Assembly: GCF_030553305.1 (NCBI RefSeq)
Contig: NZ_JARRAH010000001.1
Location: 372,001 to 436,000, forward strand
DNA: 64,000 bases
Source: Halomarina ordinaria
Lineage (GTDB): Archaea; Halobacteriota; Halobacteria; Halobacteriales; Haloarculaceae
Reading direction: 5' to 3'
In this document: positions 8,470 through 17,049 of the stretch, in pieces
How positions within the stretch are numbered: the stretch's first letter is position 1
Layout: each line of letters begins with the position of its first letter
Made by a program: the position numbers and the translations under genes
The notes under the pieces: generated by a model
Told to the model about the DNA's origin: nothing
The model's input: only the letters and a program-made list of their open reading frames with translations
Database searches by the model: none

Positions 8470-8575
8470 TCGGAAAGGAAAGCGGGCCCAGCGGGATGAA
8501 AACGCCCGCTCGGGCCCGCCGCCCTGAATTGGTCCCCGCTGACGCTTCGGCCCTCCAAGCGAAGCGTCATCAGAC
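8470..8575 (-). ncRNA. Candidate structured non-coding RNA with two strong hairpins
   Basis: No protein-like frame is present between 8324 and 8613. Reading the minus strand, a 9-bp perfect stem (8541-8549 with 8560-8568, 10-base loop) is followed by a 14-bp stem (8482-8495 with 8505-8519, one bulged base, loop CGTTTTCAT) and then TTTCCTTTCC, which looks like a terminator. A good TATA box (8591-8600) lies about 25 bases before the predicted 5' end. A TGATGA near the 5' end resembles a C box, but no convincing matching D box was found. The RNA family is not recognised. Orientation is inferred from the promoter. Confidence 0.5.
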
Positions 8576-8590
8576 ACAAGCCGTCACAGT

Positions 8591-8600
8591 GTTATAAACC
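8591..8600 (-). promoter_or_regulatory. TATA box for the candidate RNA at 8470-8575
   Basis: Minus-strand GGTTTATAAC is close to the haloarchaeal TATA consensus and isolated in G/C-rich DNA. It lies just after the end of the small gene at 8614-8760 and points into a segment without a gene, so it most likely drives the structured RNA. Confidence 0.5.
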
Positions 8601-8613
8601 TACCGGCACCGGC

Positions 8614-8760
8614 TCACATGTGTTCCTCTTCCAACACCCACCCGAGCGCCCGACGGTAGTGCGTGAAGAGTTGTCGGACGCCCTCGTGGCGCATGTCCTC
8701 GCTGTCGAGGTGCTCCTTGAGGAACTCGTACTGCTCGCGGACCTCCTCTTCGCTGCGCAT
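8614..8760 (-). CDS. Small conserved-looking haloarchaeal protein, 48 aa
   Basis: An all-helical short acidic protein, MRSEEEVREQYEFLKEHL, then a loop DSEDMRHEGVRQLFTHYRRALGWVLEEEHM. The heptad-like pattern suggests a helical hairpin. Start at 8760 is chosen because upstream residues are not helix-like. Its function is unknown. It is followed immediately by the promoter of the candidate RNA. Confidence 0.65.
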   Translation of the reverse strand: MRSEEEVREQYEFLKEHLDSEDMRHEGVRQLFTHYRRALGWVLEEEHM

Positions 8761-8815
8761 ACCTGACTCACCCGCGCCGGAACCAAAAGCGTGTGGCCGG
8801 CTCACGTCGCGCGAT

Positions 8816-9742
8816 TCAGCGCCGTTCGAGCCGCGAGAGACCGTGCCAGAGCGCGTTCACGAGACGCGTCTCGCCCTCGCCCGCCGCGTCGTCCCACCCC
8901 CTCGCCAGTGCGTCCTCCAGCACGTCGAGGGAGTGGTTCTCGAAGTTGTTCAGCCCGCGGAAGTCCTCCAGCGCCGCGCGGGCGTCCTCGTCGAACGTCT
9001 CGCTCGGCGTCCCGTCGTAGAGGCCGAGGTCTGCCAGAATCGTCTCGACCCCGAGGGCCGCCTCGCCGCTCAGTTCGCGCGTCTCCTCGGGTTCGGCGCG
9101 CGCGAGGAGGGTGACGTCGTACAGCCGGAACACCCGTTCGAGTTCGTCGATGGGCGTCTCGTGGTCGTCGACGCGCACGTCTATCCAGCGGTCGTTCCCA
9201 CCGTCGTAGCCGCCCTCGGGTTTGGCGACGTAGAGCGCGGCCGCCTGCTCGCCGCGCTTGTCGCCGCCCGCCTCGTTACCCGCTCGCAGCGCGGCCAGCA
9301 GGCGCTCTGGGAGGCCGCCGCCGGTCGCCTCGTAGGTCTCCGCCATCGCCGTCAGCGTCTCCGGCCCCTCGAGGATGTTGCCCTGTACGGTGTAGGTGTC
9401 CCCCTGGACGTCGTCGGCGTAGTCGAAGCACTCCTCGCCGGTGAACGCCGCAACCGAGCCGTCCTGCCCGACGACGCCCACCTGCCGGGTCGGCGCGTCC
9501 GGGTCGTCCGCGGTCAGCGCATCGACGACGTCGCCCGCGCGCTCGCCGTCGCGCAACAGGTCGAGGCCGTCCGGCCCGTAGGCGACGTTGGCGAAGCTCT
9601 GGGTGGCGACGGCACCGGCGTCGGCCGCGGCGAAGGGGACGACGGCACCGACGCCGACGAACTTCGAGTGGACCGCGACGCCGACCGCGTCCGTCTCCGG
9701 GTCGCGCGCGACGATGGAGAACGTCGATGGGCTGGGCTGCAT
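8816..9742 (-). CDS. DUF1028 family protein (Ntn-hydrolase-like), 308 aa
   Basis: The N-terminal PSTFSIVARDPETDAVGVAVHSKFVGVGAVVPFA is the DUF1028 signature. The conserved ATQSFANVAYGPDGLDLL and a later VQGNILEGPETLTAM block follow. The fold is related to N-terminal-nucleophile hydrolases, but an activity has not been established for the family. The C-terminal 80 residues (LGVETILADLGLYDG onward) resemble a peptidoglycan-binding-like helical add-on found in some members. No signal peptide, so probably cytoplasmic. Confidence 0.88.
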   Translation of the reverse strand: MQPSPSTFSIVARDPETDAVGVAVHSKFVGVGAVVPFAAADAGAVATQSFANVAYGPDGLDLLRDGERAGDVVDALTADDPDAPTRQVGVVGQDGSVAAFTGEECFDYADDVQGDTYTVQGNILEGPETLTAMAETYEATGGGLPERLLAALRAGNEAGGDKRGEQAAALYVAKPEGGYDGGNDRWIDVRVDDHETPIDELERVFRLYDVTLLARAEPEETRELSGEAALGVETILADLGLYDGTPSETFDEDARAALEDFRGLNNFENHSLDVLEDALARGWDDAAGEGETRLVNALWHGLSRLERR

Positions 9743-9788
9743 GGTCGCGTGTTCGACCTCACCGAGAAAAGCCTTCGTTCGTGACGGT

Positions 9789-10328
9789 TCACCCCTTTCG
9801 GGCGGTCAACGGTTGCTTGCTGACCATCCGGCAGTCGAACGCTGGGTGCTCCACGAGGTGCCAGACGAGCATGTGGCGCCGCCCACCCGAGACTCCCTCG
9901 ACGTCGACTGCGGTGAAGGTCTCCGGGAGGTCGTCGTACAGGCCACAGAGCGTGCCGAAGGCGTCGAACACCTTCCGATGCCCGGCCGAGTCGGCGCGCC
10001 GACGCGAGACGACGTACGTCCCGTCGGGGCGGTGCTCGCCGACGGTGTGGACGAACTCCTCGGTGCGACGGAGGGCGTCGTCGAGCGAGGTGCGTAACGC
10101 ACGCGCTTCGGTGTGCGAGAGCCGGTGGGTCGCATCGTCGAGGCGAACGACGACGACGGGGATGTCGTCGTCGTCGACGGTACTCGTCGCTCTCGCGACC
10201 GGTGAGGACTCAGTTCGCGGGTATTTCTCGACCAGGAGCGCGGGTACTCCGAGGCATGGAACGACGTTCTCCCGCGGACGGAATAAACCCTGTCGGTCGG
10301 ACAGGTCGACCCGTCGCGGACCACCCAC
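9789..10328 (-). CDS. Hypothetical haloarchaeal protein, up to 179 aa, start uncertain
   Basis: The C-terminal 135 residues look like a real soluble protein: IPVVVVRLDDATHRLSHTEARALRTSLDDALRR, then TYVVSRRRADSAGHRKVF, and a beta-rich end FTAVDVEGVSGGRRHMLVWHL. The first 40 residues are less protein-like. A TATA-like GTTTATTC (minus strand, about 10281-10289) lies inside the N-terminal part, so a start downstream of the ATG at 10328 is possible, but no good ATG or GTG is in frame there. Function is unknown. It is divergent from the zinc-ribbon gene at 10360. Confidence 0.55.
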   Translation of the reverse strand: MGGPRRVDLSDRQGLFRPRENVVPCLGVPALLVEKYPRTESSPVARATSTVDDDDIPVVVVRLDDATHRLSHTEARALRTSLDDALRRTEEFVHTVGEHRPDGTYVVSRRRADSAGHRKVFDAFGTLCGLYDDLPETFTAVDVEGVSGGRRHMLVWHLVEHPAFDCRMVSKQPLTARKG

Positions 10329-10359
10329 GGTTTTCCCCCCAGCGGGGCATAGACCGGGT

Positions 10360-11067
10360 ATGAAGGTCCGGGGACGACGCGAGTGCAGCCAGTGTGGGAC
10401 CCGGTGGTCGTACTACGAGACCGGCGAGGTGTCCTGTCCGGAGTGCGGGAGCCTCCGCAGCCGGGGGGTCGACGGGCGGACCCGCCACACCGACGCGCCG
10501 GTCACGCTCGACCTCACCGAGGCGCGCGCACGTGCCGACGACGACTTCGACGCGGCGGTCGACCTGGCCGCCGAGCGGTGCCGCGAGTTCACCCGCCGGT
10601 CGGGGTTCATCAACGAGGGGGAACTGAAGCCGCTCTCGGAGACGTACCTCGCGGCGGCGGAACTGGCCGCCGCCGCCCGCGAGGCCGGTCGGCGGATGCG
10701 GACCGACGAGGCGGCCGAGCTCTACCTCCTGCGTCTACTCCGGGGCACCGACCTCGACGAGCGTCCCGCCCCCGACGCGGTGCCGTCGTCGCTCCGCGCG
10801 GCGCGTGGCCTCGCCTACGCGAACGCCGTCCTCGCGTACCGGCGCGACGCGGTGACCGTCCTCGAGGACGACCCCGACCCGGTCGCCAGTCGGGTGCTGG
10901 GCACGCTACGCGACCACGCGAAGCGCATCGAGGCGCTCGACGGCGACGTCGACCCGGCGGAGAGCGAGCGACTCGCGCGGACGGCTCAGGACGTCGGGAC
11001 GTACCTCGTCGAGGGCGACGAGGGGGCGCTGGCCGCGGCGCGAAACCGCCTCGACGCCATGGCGTGA
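10360..11067 (+). CDS. TFIIB-type zinc-ribbon protein (DUF7117-like), 235 aa
   Basis: The N-terminal CSQCGTRW and CPECGS form one zinc ribbon (Cys at about residues 9, 12, 27 and 30). The rest is helical and alanine-rich, with conserved-looking FTRRSGFINEGELKPLSETYLAAAEL and LRAARGLAYANAVLAYR. The layout of a ribbon followed by a helical domain occurs in a family found in many haloarchaea, and its role is unknown. Start MKVRGRRECSQCG at 10360. Confidence 0.7.
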   Translation: MKVRGRRECSQCGTRWSYYETGEVSCPECGSLRSRGVDGRTRHTDAPVTLDLTEARARADDDFDAAVDLAAERCREFTRRSGFINEGELKPLSETYLAAAELAAAAREAGRRMRTDEAAELYLLRLLRGTDLDERPAPDAVPSSLRAARGLAYANAVLAYRRDAVTVLEDDPDPVASRVLGTLRDHAKRIEALDGDVDPAESERLARTAQDVGTYLVEGDEGALAAARNRLDAMA

Positions 11068-11345
11068 GGCCCCCGTCGGTCGACGCGGTCGCTCACAGGA
11101 CCCGTGTGGCGTACAGGCCGCCGTTCTCGCTGCCGACGGCGGGTGGCGGCGCTCCGGCCCAGTTCGTCCGTCGGTGGCTCTCACACCATACGTCGGGTGG
11201 TCCCGTCCCGGTACTTGAACTCACGCGCTCGCGGGCGAGACGTTCGGCGTCGCAGAACCAGCGGCCGACGCCCGCCGAACGACACCGGAGTCAACCGAGG
11301 GCGTCCGTCACCAACGGATAAGTCCCCGCCGGAACAGCGGGAGGT

Positions 11346-12137
11346 ATGGACCTCGAAATCGAGGGGAACACGGCACTGGTGACGGCGTCGAGTAGCGGTC
11401 TCGGGAAAGCCTCGGCGAAAGCGCTCGCACGGGAGGGCGCGAACGTCGTCGTCAACGGGCGAAGCGAGGAGTCGCTCGCCGAGGCGGTCGAGGAGATAGA
11501 GCGGGTGGCGACCGGCGAGGTCGTCCCGGTCCGGGCGGACCTCACGGACCCCGACGACGTCGAGGCGCTGGTCGCGGCCACTGTGGAGGCGTTCGGCGGC
11601 CTCGACCACCTCGTGACGAGCGCCGGCGGTCCTCCCTCCGGGCCGTTCCTCGACACCGACGACGAGGACTGGTACGCCGCCTACGACCTGCTCGTCATGA
11701 GCGTCGTCCGCCTCGTCCACGCCTCGGCGGAGCACCTGGCGGCCGACGGCGGCGGCACCCTCGTCACCATCACCTCGCGGTCGGTGAAGGAGGCCATCCC
11801 GTCGCTCGTGCTGTCGAACGCGGTCCGGATGGGCGTCATCGGGCTGGAGAAGACGCTCTCGACGGAACTGGCCCCCGAGGTGCGCTGTAACGCCGTCCTC
11901 CCCGGTCCCCACGAGACGCGGCGCATCCGGGAACTCATCGAGCAGGGCGTCGAGCGCGGCGAGTACGACTCCTACGAGGAGGGGCTGGACGCGCGCGGCG
12001 CGTCGAACCCGCTCGGACGCATCGGCGACCCCATGGAGCTGGGTAACACCGTCGCCTTCCTCTCCTCGCCGCTCTCGGGATACATCAACGGCGTCGCCGT
12101 CCCCATCGACGGGGGCCTCGGCGACTCGAACCTGTAG
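11346..12137 (+). CDS. SDR family oxidoreductase with altered active site, 263 aa
   Basis: Rossmann-fold short-chain dehydrogenase: TALVTASSSGLGKASAKAL (TGxxxGxG region), VVVNGRSEE (cofactor-specificity loop with Arg, suggesting NADPH), and SGYINGVAVPIDGGL (C-terminal signature). The usual NNAG is TSAG, and the catalytic YxxxK is replaced: LSNAVRMGVIGLEKTL aligns Ser for Tyr and Arg for Lys. SDR proteins with SNxxR at this place form a recognised minor group, often annotated 3-oxoacyl-ACP reductase or glucose dehydrogenase, but normal SDR chemistry is doubtful. The substrate is unknown. Confidence 0.85.
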   Translation: MDLEIEGNTALVTASSSGLGKASAKALAREGANVVVNGRSEESLAEAVEEIERVATGEVVPVRADLTDPDDVEALVAATVEAFGGLDHLVTSAGGPPSGPFLDTDDEDWYAAYDLLVMSVVRLVHASAEHLAADGGGTLVTITSRSVKEAIPSLVLSNAVRMGVIGLEKTLSTELAPEVRCNAVLPGPHETRRIRELIEQGVERGEYDSYEEGLDARGASNPLGRIGDPMELGNTVAFLSSPLSGYINGVAVPIDGGLGDSNL

Positions 12138-12184
12138 GTCACCCCTATCGGTACGCTCTTTTTCCGGGCAGGTGACGGGAGCGC

Positions 12185-12529
12185 ATGGAACCCGTCGAGT
12201 TCGACGCGGCAGCGACGTACGAACCGGAGGAGGGCTGGCGGCGCGTCTCCCTCGCGGGGAGCGACGCCTTCACCTTCGAGTGGTTCGAGAAACCCCCTGG
12301 CCACGCCTCGCCGATGCACGACCACGAGAACGAGCAGGTCTGTCTCGTGCTCGCGGGCGAACTGACGATACACACCGAGGGCGACTCGGTGACGCTGGGA
12401 CAGTACGACTCGGTCTGGCTCGACGCGTGGGAGGCCCACCGCGTCGAGAACACGGGCGAGGAACGCGCCGTCGGCCTCGACGTCTTCGCGCCGGGGCGGT
12501 CGTTCGACTTCTGGACGGACCGCGACTGA
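12185..12529 (+). CDS. Cupin domain protein, 114 aa
   Basis: A single conserved cupin barrel: PMHDHENEQVCLVLAGEL supplies the metal-binding HxH and Glu, and DSVWLDAWEAHRVENTGEE supplies the second motif with His. Full length for a one-domain cupin. Such proteins range from sugar isomerases to dioxygenases and sensors, and nothing decides between these. It is 47 bases downstream of the SDR and may share its transcript. Confidence 0.85.
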   Translation: MEPVEFDAAATYEPEEGWRRVSLAGSDAFTFEWFEKPPGHASPMHDHENEQVCLVLAGELTIHTEGDSVTLGQYDSVWLDAWEAHRVENTGEERAVGLDVFAPGRSFDFWTDRD

Positions 12530-12634
12530 GGTGCCTCGCACGCGCCGAGGTGGAGGGGGTCGGGGCGGTGACGAGCGTCGTCGTGCGGCGAGCGTGACGT
12601 CCCGGACGCCTCGTCCCATTCTCTCGAACCGCCG

Positions 12635-13132
12635 CTACCCCTCGAACAGCGCCGTCACCATCTCGCGCTGGAACGTATCGGCGGGGACCGTCCCGTGCCA
12701 GGCCACGTCCTCGATGGCCTCACCCTCCAGTCCCGGGTCGTCGGCGAGGCGGGTGTGTTCGGGGGTCGCGTGGAAGGCGACGAACGCGACGTCGAACGCC
12801 TCGTCCGTCGCCGCGTTGCGGAACGTCTGCTCGACCACCGCACCCAGACCCGTCACCTCGACGGGGACACCCGTCTCCTCGTACACCTCCCGGGCCGCCC
12901 CCTCGGCGTGGCGTTCGTCGGGTTCGAGCATCCCGCCCGGCAGGAGCCACTGCCCCCGCTGTCGGACGAGCAGCAGGCGTCCCGCGTCCACGACCGCCGC
13001 GCCGACCCCCCACGCGACGTCTCCCCGGTCCCGGACGGACTCCCACTCCGCGGCGGGGAGGGAGACCGTCGCCGCGAACCGGGCGACGTCACCCGCGGCG
13101 GCGGCGACGAGTTCCTCCGGCGTCGGGGTCAC
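12635..13132 (-). CDS. NUDIX hydrolase, 165 aa, GTG start
   Basis: The Nudix box is complete: G-MLEPD-E-RHAEGAA-REVYEETGV, which binds the Mg2+ that cleaves nucleoside diphosphate-linked substrates. The domain is flanked by VGAAVVDAGRLLLVRQRGQWLLPGG and DVAFVAFHATPEHTR. The start is GTG at 13132, whose first base is the last base of the folD stop codon, so translation is coupled to folD. Substrate is not predictable. A role in cleaning folate or nucleotide intermediates is a guess from the neighbour. Confidence 0.88.
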   Translation of the reverse strand: MTPTPEELVAAAAGDVARFAATVSLPAAEWESVRDRGDVAWGVGAAVVDAGRLLLVRQRGQWLLPGGMLEPDERHAEGAAREVYEETGVPVEVTGLGAVVEQTFRNAATDEAFDVAFVAFHATPEHTRLADDPGLEGEAIEDVAWHGTVPADTFQREMVTALFEG

Positions 13133-14070
13133 TACGGGAGGTCGACGGCCACTCCTTCCTGCTCGCTGGCGGCCTTCACCGTGTTGTAGAGCAACATCGC
13201 GCGCGTCATCGGCCCGACGCCACCGGGGACGGGGGTGATGGCGCTGGCTTTCTCTTTGGCGCTCTCGAAGTCGACGTCGCCGACGAGTTCGTAGCCCTTT
13301 CCCGTGTCGGCATCGTCGGACGGAGTCCGACTGCCCGCCGAGCTTCGCTCGGCGACGTCGACGCGGTTGACGCCCACGTCGATGACCGTCACTCCCTCCG
13401 AGAGCATACTTCCATCGAGCATCTCGGGGACGCCGGCGGCCGCGACGACGATGTCCGCTTGCCGGGTCTTCGCCGCCAAGTCCTTCGTCCGGGAGTGACA
13501 GACCGTCACCGTCGCGTTCCCTCCCGGCTGTTTCTGGAGGAGGAGGTTGGCCATGGGTTTGCCGACGATGTCGGAGCGCCCGACGACGACGGCGTCTTTC
13601 CCCTCGGGGTCGACGTCGGATGCTTCGAGGAGTTTCTGGACGCCGTGTGGAGTACAGGGTTTGTAGCGGGCGTTTCCGGCCACTAATCGCCCGACGTTCT
13701 CGGGGTGGAAGCCGTCGACGTCCTTCGCGGGGTCGATGGCGCGCAACACCCGGCGCGTCTCGACGTGCTCCGGGACCGGCATCTGCACCAGGATTCCGTG
13801 CACCGACGGGTCACCGTTCAGCTCGTCGATGGTGTCGTAGAGTTCGGACGCGTCGGCCTCGGGGTCGAGTTCGACGTGGGTTCCGTCGATGCCGACCTCC
13901 TCGCAGTCGCGCTGTTTCATCGAGACGTACGTCTGGCTCGCGGGGTCGTCGCTCATCAGGACGGTGGCGAGACCGGGCGTGTGTCCCGCGTCAGCGAGCG
14001 TCCCGATGGCGTCCGCGAGGCCGTCTCGAACGTCCGCGGCGACGGCGTTCCCGTCGATCAACTCGGTCAT
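13132..14070 (-). CDS. folD: Methylenetetrahydrofolate dehydrogenase/cyclohydrolase FolD, 312 aa
   Basis: Bifunctional one-carbon enzyme interconverting 5,10-methylene-, methenyl- and 10-formyl-tetrahydrofolate. Visible: the catalytic YVSMKQRDCEEVGI (conserved Tyr and Lys), GILVQMPVPEHV, PAKDVDGFHPENVGRL, the nucleotide loop VVGRSDIVGKPMANLL, and the end TPVPGGVGPMTRAMLLYNT. An acidic insert of about 20 residues (SSAGSRTPSDDADTGKG) lies between the DVGVNRV strand and the final part, which bacterial FolD lacks. Start MTELIDG at 14070 is preferred over an ATG ten codons upstream. GlyA, about 1.6 kb away on the same strand, feeds the same pathway. Confidence 0.95.
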   Translation of the reverse strand: MTELIDGNAVAADVRDGLADAIGTLADAGHTPGLATVLMSDDPASQTYVSMKQRDCEEVGIDGTHVELDPEADASELYDTIDELNGDPSVHGILVQMPVPEHVETRRVLRAIDPAKDVDGFHPENVGRLVAGNARYKPCTPHGVQKLLEASDVDPEGKDAVVVGRSDIVGKPMANLLLQKQPGGNATVTVCHSRTKDLAAKTRQADIVVAAAGVPEMLDGSMLSEGVTVIDVGVNRVDVAERSSAGSRTPSDDADTGKGYELVGDVDFESAKEKASAITPVPGGVGPMTRAMLLYNTVKAASEQEGVAVDLP

Positions 14071-14214
14071 ACCCGAACGGCCGGGACCGGACACCTTCAA
14101 CGCTCGGGTCCGTGCTCACTTCTGGGGTCAAAAACGCGAATTGTGCGCACGTTCGTGTATCGAACCGGCCGGTATCGGGGTGAACCCTGCGGGGGATACG
14201 GGCATCGCGTTGGA

Positions 14215-14649
14215 ATGCGTTACGGTACCACGACTCTAGGAGTGCCGGGTGGGCCGGGGTGGGACGTCGTGAACCGGTTGCCGTTCGTCCGCTCGCTAGC
14301 GTACCACACTCGGCGCGTCCTCGGCCGGCCGGTGCGGACGGGGATGACGGTCGTAGTGGGTATCGCCTTGCTCGTCGGGGGGTACCTCCTCGCGTTCGAA
14401 CGAGAGGCGCTGCTGAGCGTGGTCGAGCGCGAGACGGTGAGCGTCCTCGACGTCCTCGCGCTTGCGACCCGTCGAACCGTCCCCCTCGCCCTGTCGTCGT
14501 TCACGGCCACGGGACGGCCGACGCGAGGAAACTCCACGGGGAGACATCACACTCGGTGGACACGTATCATCGGGCGACTCTCACGAACCGTCGAATCCGG
14601 GCGCCGACGGGTCGAGAACGGTGAGTCACACGCCGCCGTGAAAATGTAA
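14215..14649 (+). CDS. Possible small membrane protein, up to 144 aa
   Basis: The 630-base gap between folD and the lipoprotein gene has one frame with protein character: a basic N-terminus (RLPFVRSLAYHTRRVLGRP), one hydrophobic segment MTVVVGIALLVGGYLLAF, then a helix REALLSVVERETVSVLDVLA. Beyond about residue 95 the composition becomes basic and Thr/Arg-rich, unlike haloarchaeal protein, so the real gene may be shorter or decayed. An internal GTG at MNRLPFV is another possible start. No family is recognised. Confidence 0.3.
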   Translation: MRYGTTTLGVPGGPGWDVVNRLPFVRSLAYHTRRVLGRPVRTGMTVVVGIALLVGGYLLAFEREALLSVVERETVSVLDVLALATRRTVPLALSSFTATGRPTRGNSTGRHHTRWTRIIGRLSRTVESGRRRVENGESHAAVKM

Positions 14650-14704
14650 ACGTGTTTACAAAGGCTTTTACGCGGGAACCCGATACTCCCGCGAAACGGT
14701 GGCC

Positions 14705-15697
14705 ATGAGAGGCAGACAGTCCGATATCACGCGACGGGAGTTGCTACTGGGGGGTGCGACGGCGGGGACGGTGGTCCTCGCCGGGTGTGCGTCGGGAGAC
14801 GGGTCGCTCGGCGGGGGGTCGGCGCTCGGTAACGAGACGACGCCCACGGCGGCGGGCGACGGTCCGGTGGGGGTGGGCCGGGCGCTCACCGACGGCGCGT
14901 CGACGATGGTGGTCCGCTCGGTCGAACGGACGACCGACGTCGGCGGGTCGAGCGCGCGCGAGGGGTGGACGTACCTCGTCGTCGACCTCGCGGTGAAGAA
15001 CGAGAGCGAGTCGGTCGTCGCGTTCGGTGGCTTCGTCGGGGGCGTCGTCCGCGACGGGTCGGGCGAGACCTACGAGCGTTCGGGGGCGACCGGCGACGGC
15101 GGTGGCGCGCTGGCGAGCGACCACCTCGTCCCCGGGGAGGTGGTCCGCGGCCCGCTGGTGTACGAGGTACCGGCCGATGCGGAGGACCTGACGCTGGTGT
15201 TCGACCTCCGGGGGTACGACGGGTTCGACCACGACCGCGTCGAGGTCGACCTGGACGACCGGGTGGCCCGGCCGGCCGTCCTCGACCAGGACCTCGCGGT
15301 CGAGGTCCGCGAGCCAGGGTCGGACGTCACCCGCGAGGGCGTGACGGTCGCCGTCGAGGCGGTCCGGACGGCGACGGGTGGCGTCACCGCGGCGCCGGAG
15401 GGCACGGAGTACGTGATTCCGACGCTCCGCGTCGAGAACCGCGGTGACGAACCGCTCGTCGTCTCGAACGACCTCCAGACGGCGGTGAAAGACGGCACCG
15501 GTCGCGCCCACGAGCGGGCGCTCTCCGCCACTGCCGCGCTCCCCGAGCCGTTCGACGACGACGCGGCGGTCGCTCCCGGGGACGCGCGGCGGGGTGAACT
15601 CGCCTACGCCGTCCCGACTGACGCAGAGCGGGTGCTGTTCGCCTTCGACGTCACCGCGCTCGCCCCCGGCGCGAAGGAGTTCTGGGCGCTCCGGTAG
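14705..15697 (+). CDS. Tat-exported lipoprotein with two DUF4352-like domains, 330 aa
   Basis: The N-terminus has a twin-arginine signal and lipobox (ITRRELLLGGATAGTVVLAGC), so it is exported folded and anchored by lipid. The mature protein begins with a Gly/Ser/Thr-rich linker. It then has two similar beta-sandwich units: TYLVVDLAVKNESESVVAFGG...VVRGPLVYEVPADAEDLTLVFDL, and YVIPTLRVENRGDEPLVVSND...RRGELAYAVPTDAERVLFAFDV. This duplicated pattern matches the DUF4352/telokin-like immunoglobulin fold. Start ATG 14705 follows A/T-rich CTTTTA at about 14666. Role at the cell surface is unknown. Confidence 0.8.
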   Translation: MRGRQSDITRRELLLGGATAGTVVLAGCASGDGSLGGGSALGNETTPTAAGDGPVGVGRALTDGASTMVVRSVERTTDVGGSSAREGWTYLVVDLAVKNESESVVAFGGFVGGVVRDGSGETYERSGATGDGGGALASDHLVPGEVVRGPLVYEVPADAEDLTLVFDLRGYDGFDHDRVEVDLDDRVARPAVLDQDLAVEVREPGSDVTREGVTVAVEAVRTATGGVTAAPEGTEYVIPTLRVENRGDEPLVVSNDLQTAVKDGTGRAHERALSATAALPEPFDDDAAVAPGDARRGELAYAVPTDAERVLFAFDVTALAPGAKEFWALR

Positions 15698-15702
15698 GTC
15701 GA

Positions 15703-16953
15703 CTACTCCTCGTACAGCGGGAAGTCCGCGCAGAGCGCCTTCACGTCCTCCGCGACCTCGGCCTTCACGTCCGTGTCGTCGTGGTTGTCGACGACGCGGT
15801 AGATGAGGTCCGCTACCTCGCGGCTGGCGTCCTCGTCGAACCCGCGGGCGGCGAGGGCGGGCGTGCCCGCGCGGATACCCGAGGGGTTGAACGGCGAGCG
15901 CGTCTCGCCGGGGACGGTGTTCTTGTTGAGGATGATGCCGACCTGTTCGAGCGCCCGCTCGGCGTCGCCGCCGGTGGTGTCGGGGTGCGACTCGCGGAGG
16001 TCGACGAGCACGAGGTGCGTGTCGGTGCCGCCGGAGACGAGCGAGAAGCCGCGCTCCTGGAGGCGCTCGCCGAGCGCCTTCGCGTCGGCGACGACCCGCT
16101 CCGCGTACTCGGTGAACTCGGGTTCGAGCGCCTCCTTGAACCCGACGGCCTTCCCCGCGATGTTGTGCATGAGGGGGCCGCCCTGTGCGCCCGGGAAGAC
16201 GGCCGCGTCGACGGCGCTGGCGTGTTCCTCGCTCGTCATGATGATGCCGCCACGCCCCGCGCGGATGGTCTTGTGCGTACTGCCCGTCACGAAGTCGGCG
16301 ACGCCGACCGGCGAGGAGTGGACGCCCGCCGCGACCAGCCCCGTGATGTGCGCGATGTCCGCGAGGTGGTAGGCGTCGACCGCCTCCGCCGTCTCCTGGA
16401 TGCGCTCCCAGTCGACCTCGCGGGGGTACGCGGAGTAGCCCGAGACGATGATGTCCGGCTGGAACTCGCGCGCGAGCGCGTCGAGGCCCTCGTAGTCGAT
16501 GTAGCCCGTCTCGGGGTCGACCTCGTACTGCTCGACCTCGTAGGTCTTCCCGGTGAAGTTCGCGGGGTGGCCGTGACTGAGGTGGCCGCCGTGGGAGAGT
16601 TCCAGCGAGAGCACCTTGTCGCCGGGGTCGAGCATGGCGAGGTAGACGCCCATGTTCGCCTGCGTCCCGGAGTGGGGCTGGACGTTGACGTGTTCCGCCC
16701 CCCACAGTTCCTGGGCACGTTCGATGGCGAGTTCCTCCACCTCGTCGGCGTGCTCACAGCCCGCGTAGTAGCGTTCGCCGGGGTAGCCCTCGGCGTACTT
16801 GTTGGTCAGCGCGCTCCCCTGCGCCTCGAGGACGGCTCGGCTCACGTGGTTCTCGCTCGCGATCATCTCCAGGGTCTCGCGCTGACGGTCCACCTCGGCC
16901 GTCAGCGCGTCTGCGACCGCCGGGTCGACGGCGCGGACGCGTTCGTAGTCCAT
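15703..16953 (-). CDS. glyA: Serine hydroxymethyltransferase GlyA, 416 aa
   Basis: PLP enzyme making glycine and 5,10-methylene-tetrahydrofolate from serine, feeding FolD. Marks: ETLEMIASENHVSRAVLEAQGS, NKYAEGYPGERYYAGCEHAD, HGGHLSHG, the Schiff-base Lys in VTGSTHKTIRAGRGG, and SGIRAGTPALAARGF. Length is typical for archaeal SHMT. Start MDYERVRAVDP at 16953 is taken; the frame is open far upstream but those residues are non-coding in character. The TGA lies six bases from the convergent lipoprotein stop. Confidence 0.95.
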   Translation of the reverse strand: MDYERVRAVDPAVADALTAEVDRQRETLEMIASENHVSRAVLEAQGSALTNKYAEGYPGERYYAGCEHADEVEELAIERAQELWGAEHVNVQPHSGTQANMGVYLAMLDPGDKVLSLELSHGGHLSHGHPANFTGKTYEVEQYEVDPETGYIDYEGLDALAREFQPDIIVSGYSAYPREVDWERIQETAEAVDAYHLADIAHITGLVAAGVHSSPVGVADFVTGSTHKTIRAGRGGIIMTSEEHASAVDAAVFPGAQGGPLMHNIAGKAVGFKEALEPEFTEYAERVVADAKALGERLQERGFSLVSGGTDTHLVLVDLRESHPDTTGGDAERALEQVGIILNKNTVPGETRSPFNPSGIRAGTPALAARGFDEDASREVADLIYRVVDNHDDTDVKAEVAEDVKALCADFPLYEE

Positions 16954-17049
16954 GTGCGCCAATCGGGAGGGGTCCCTGAATAATCTACCCTTCACCCCCG
17001 GCTTTCCCCGCCGATAGGTCTTTACGAGTCTACTCGTATCGATGAATGA

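Noticed and set aside
8470-8575. C/D box guide RNA
   Set aside because: A TGATGA is present, but no properly placed CTGA D box or C'/D' pair, and the strong stems are unlike C/D RNAs.
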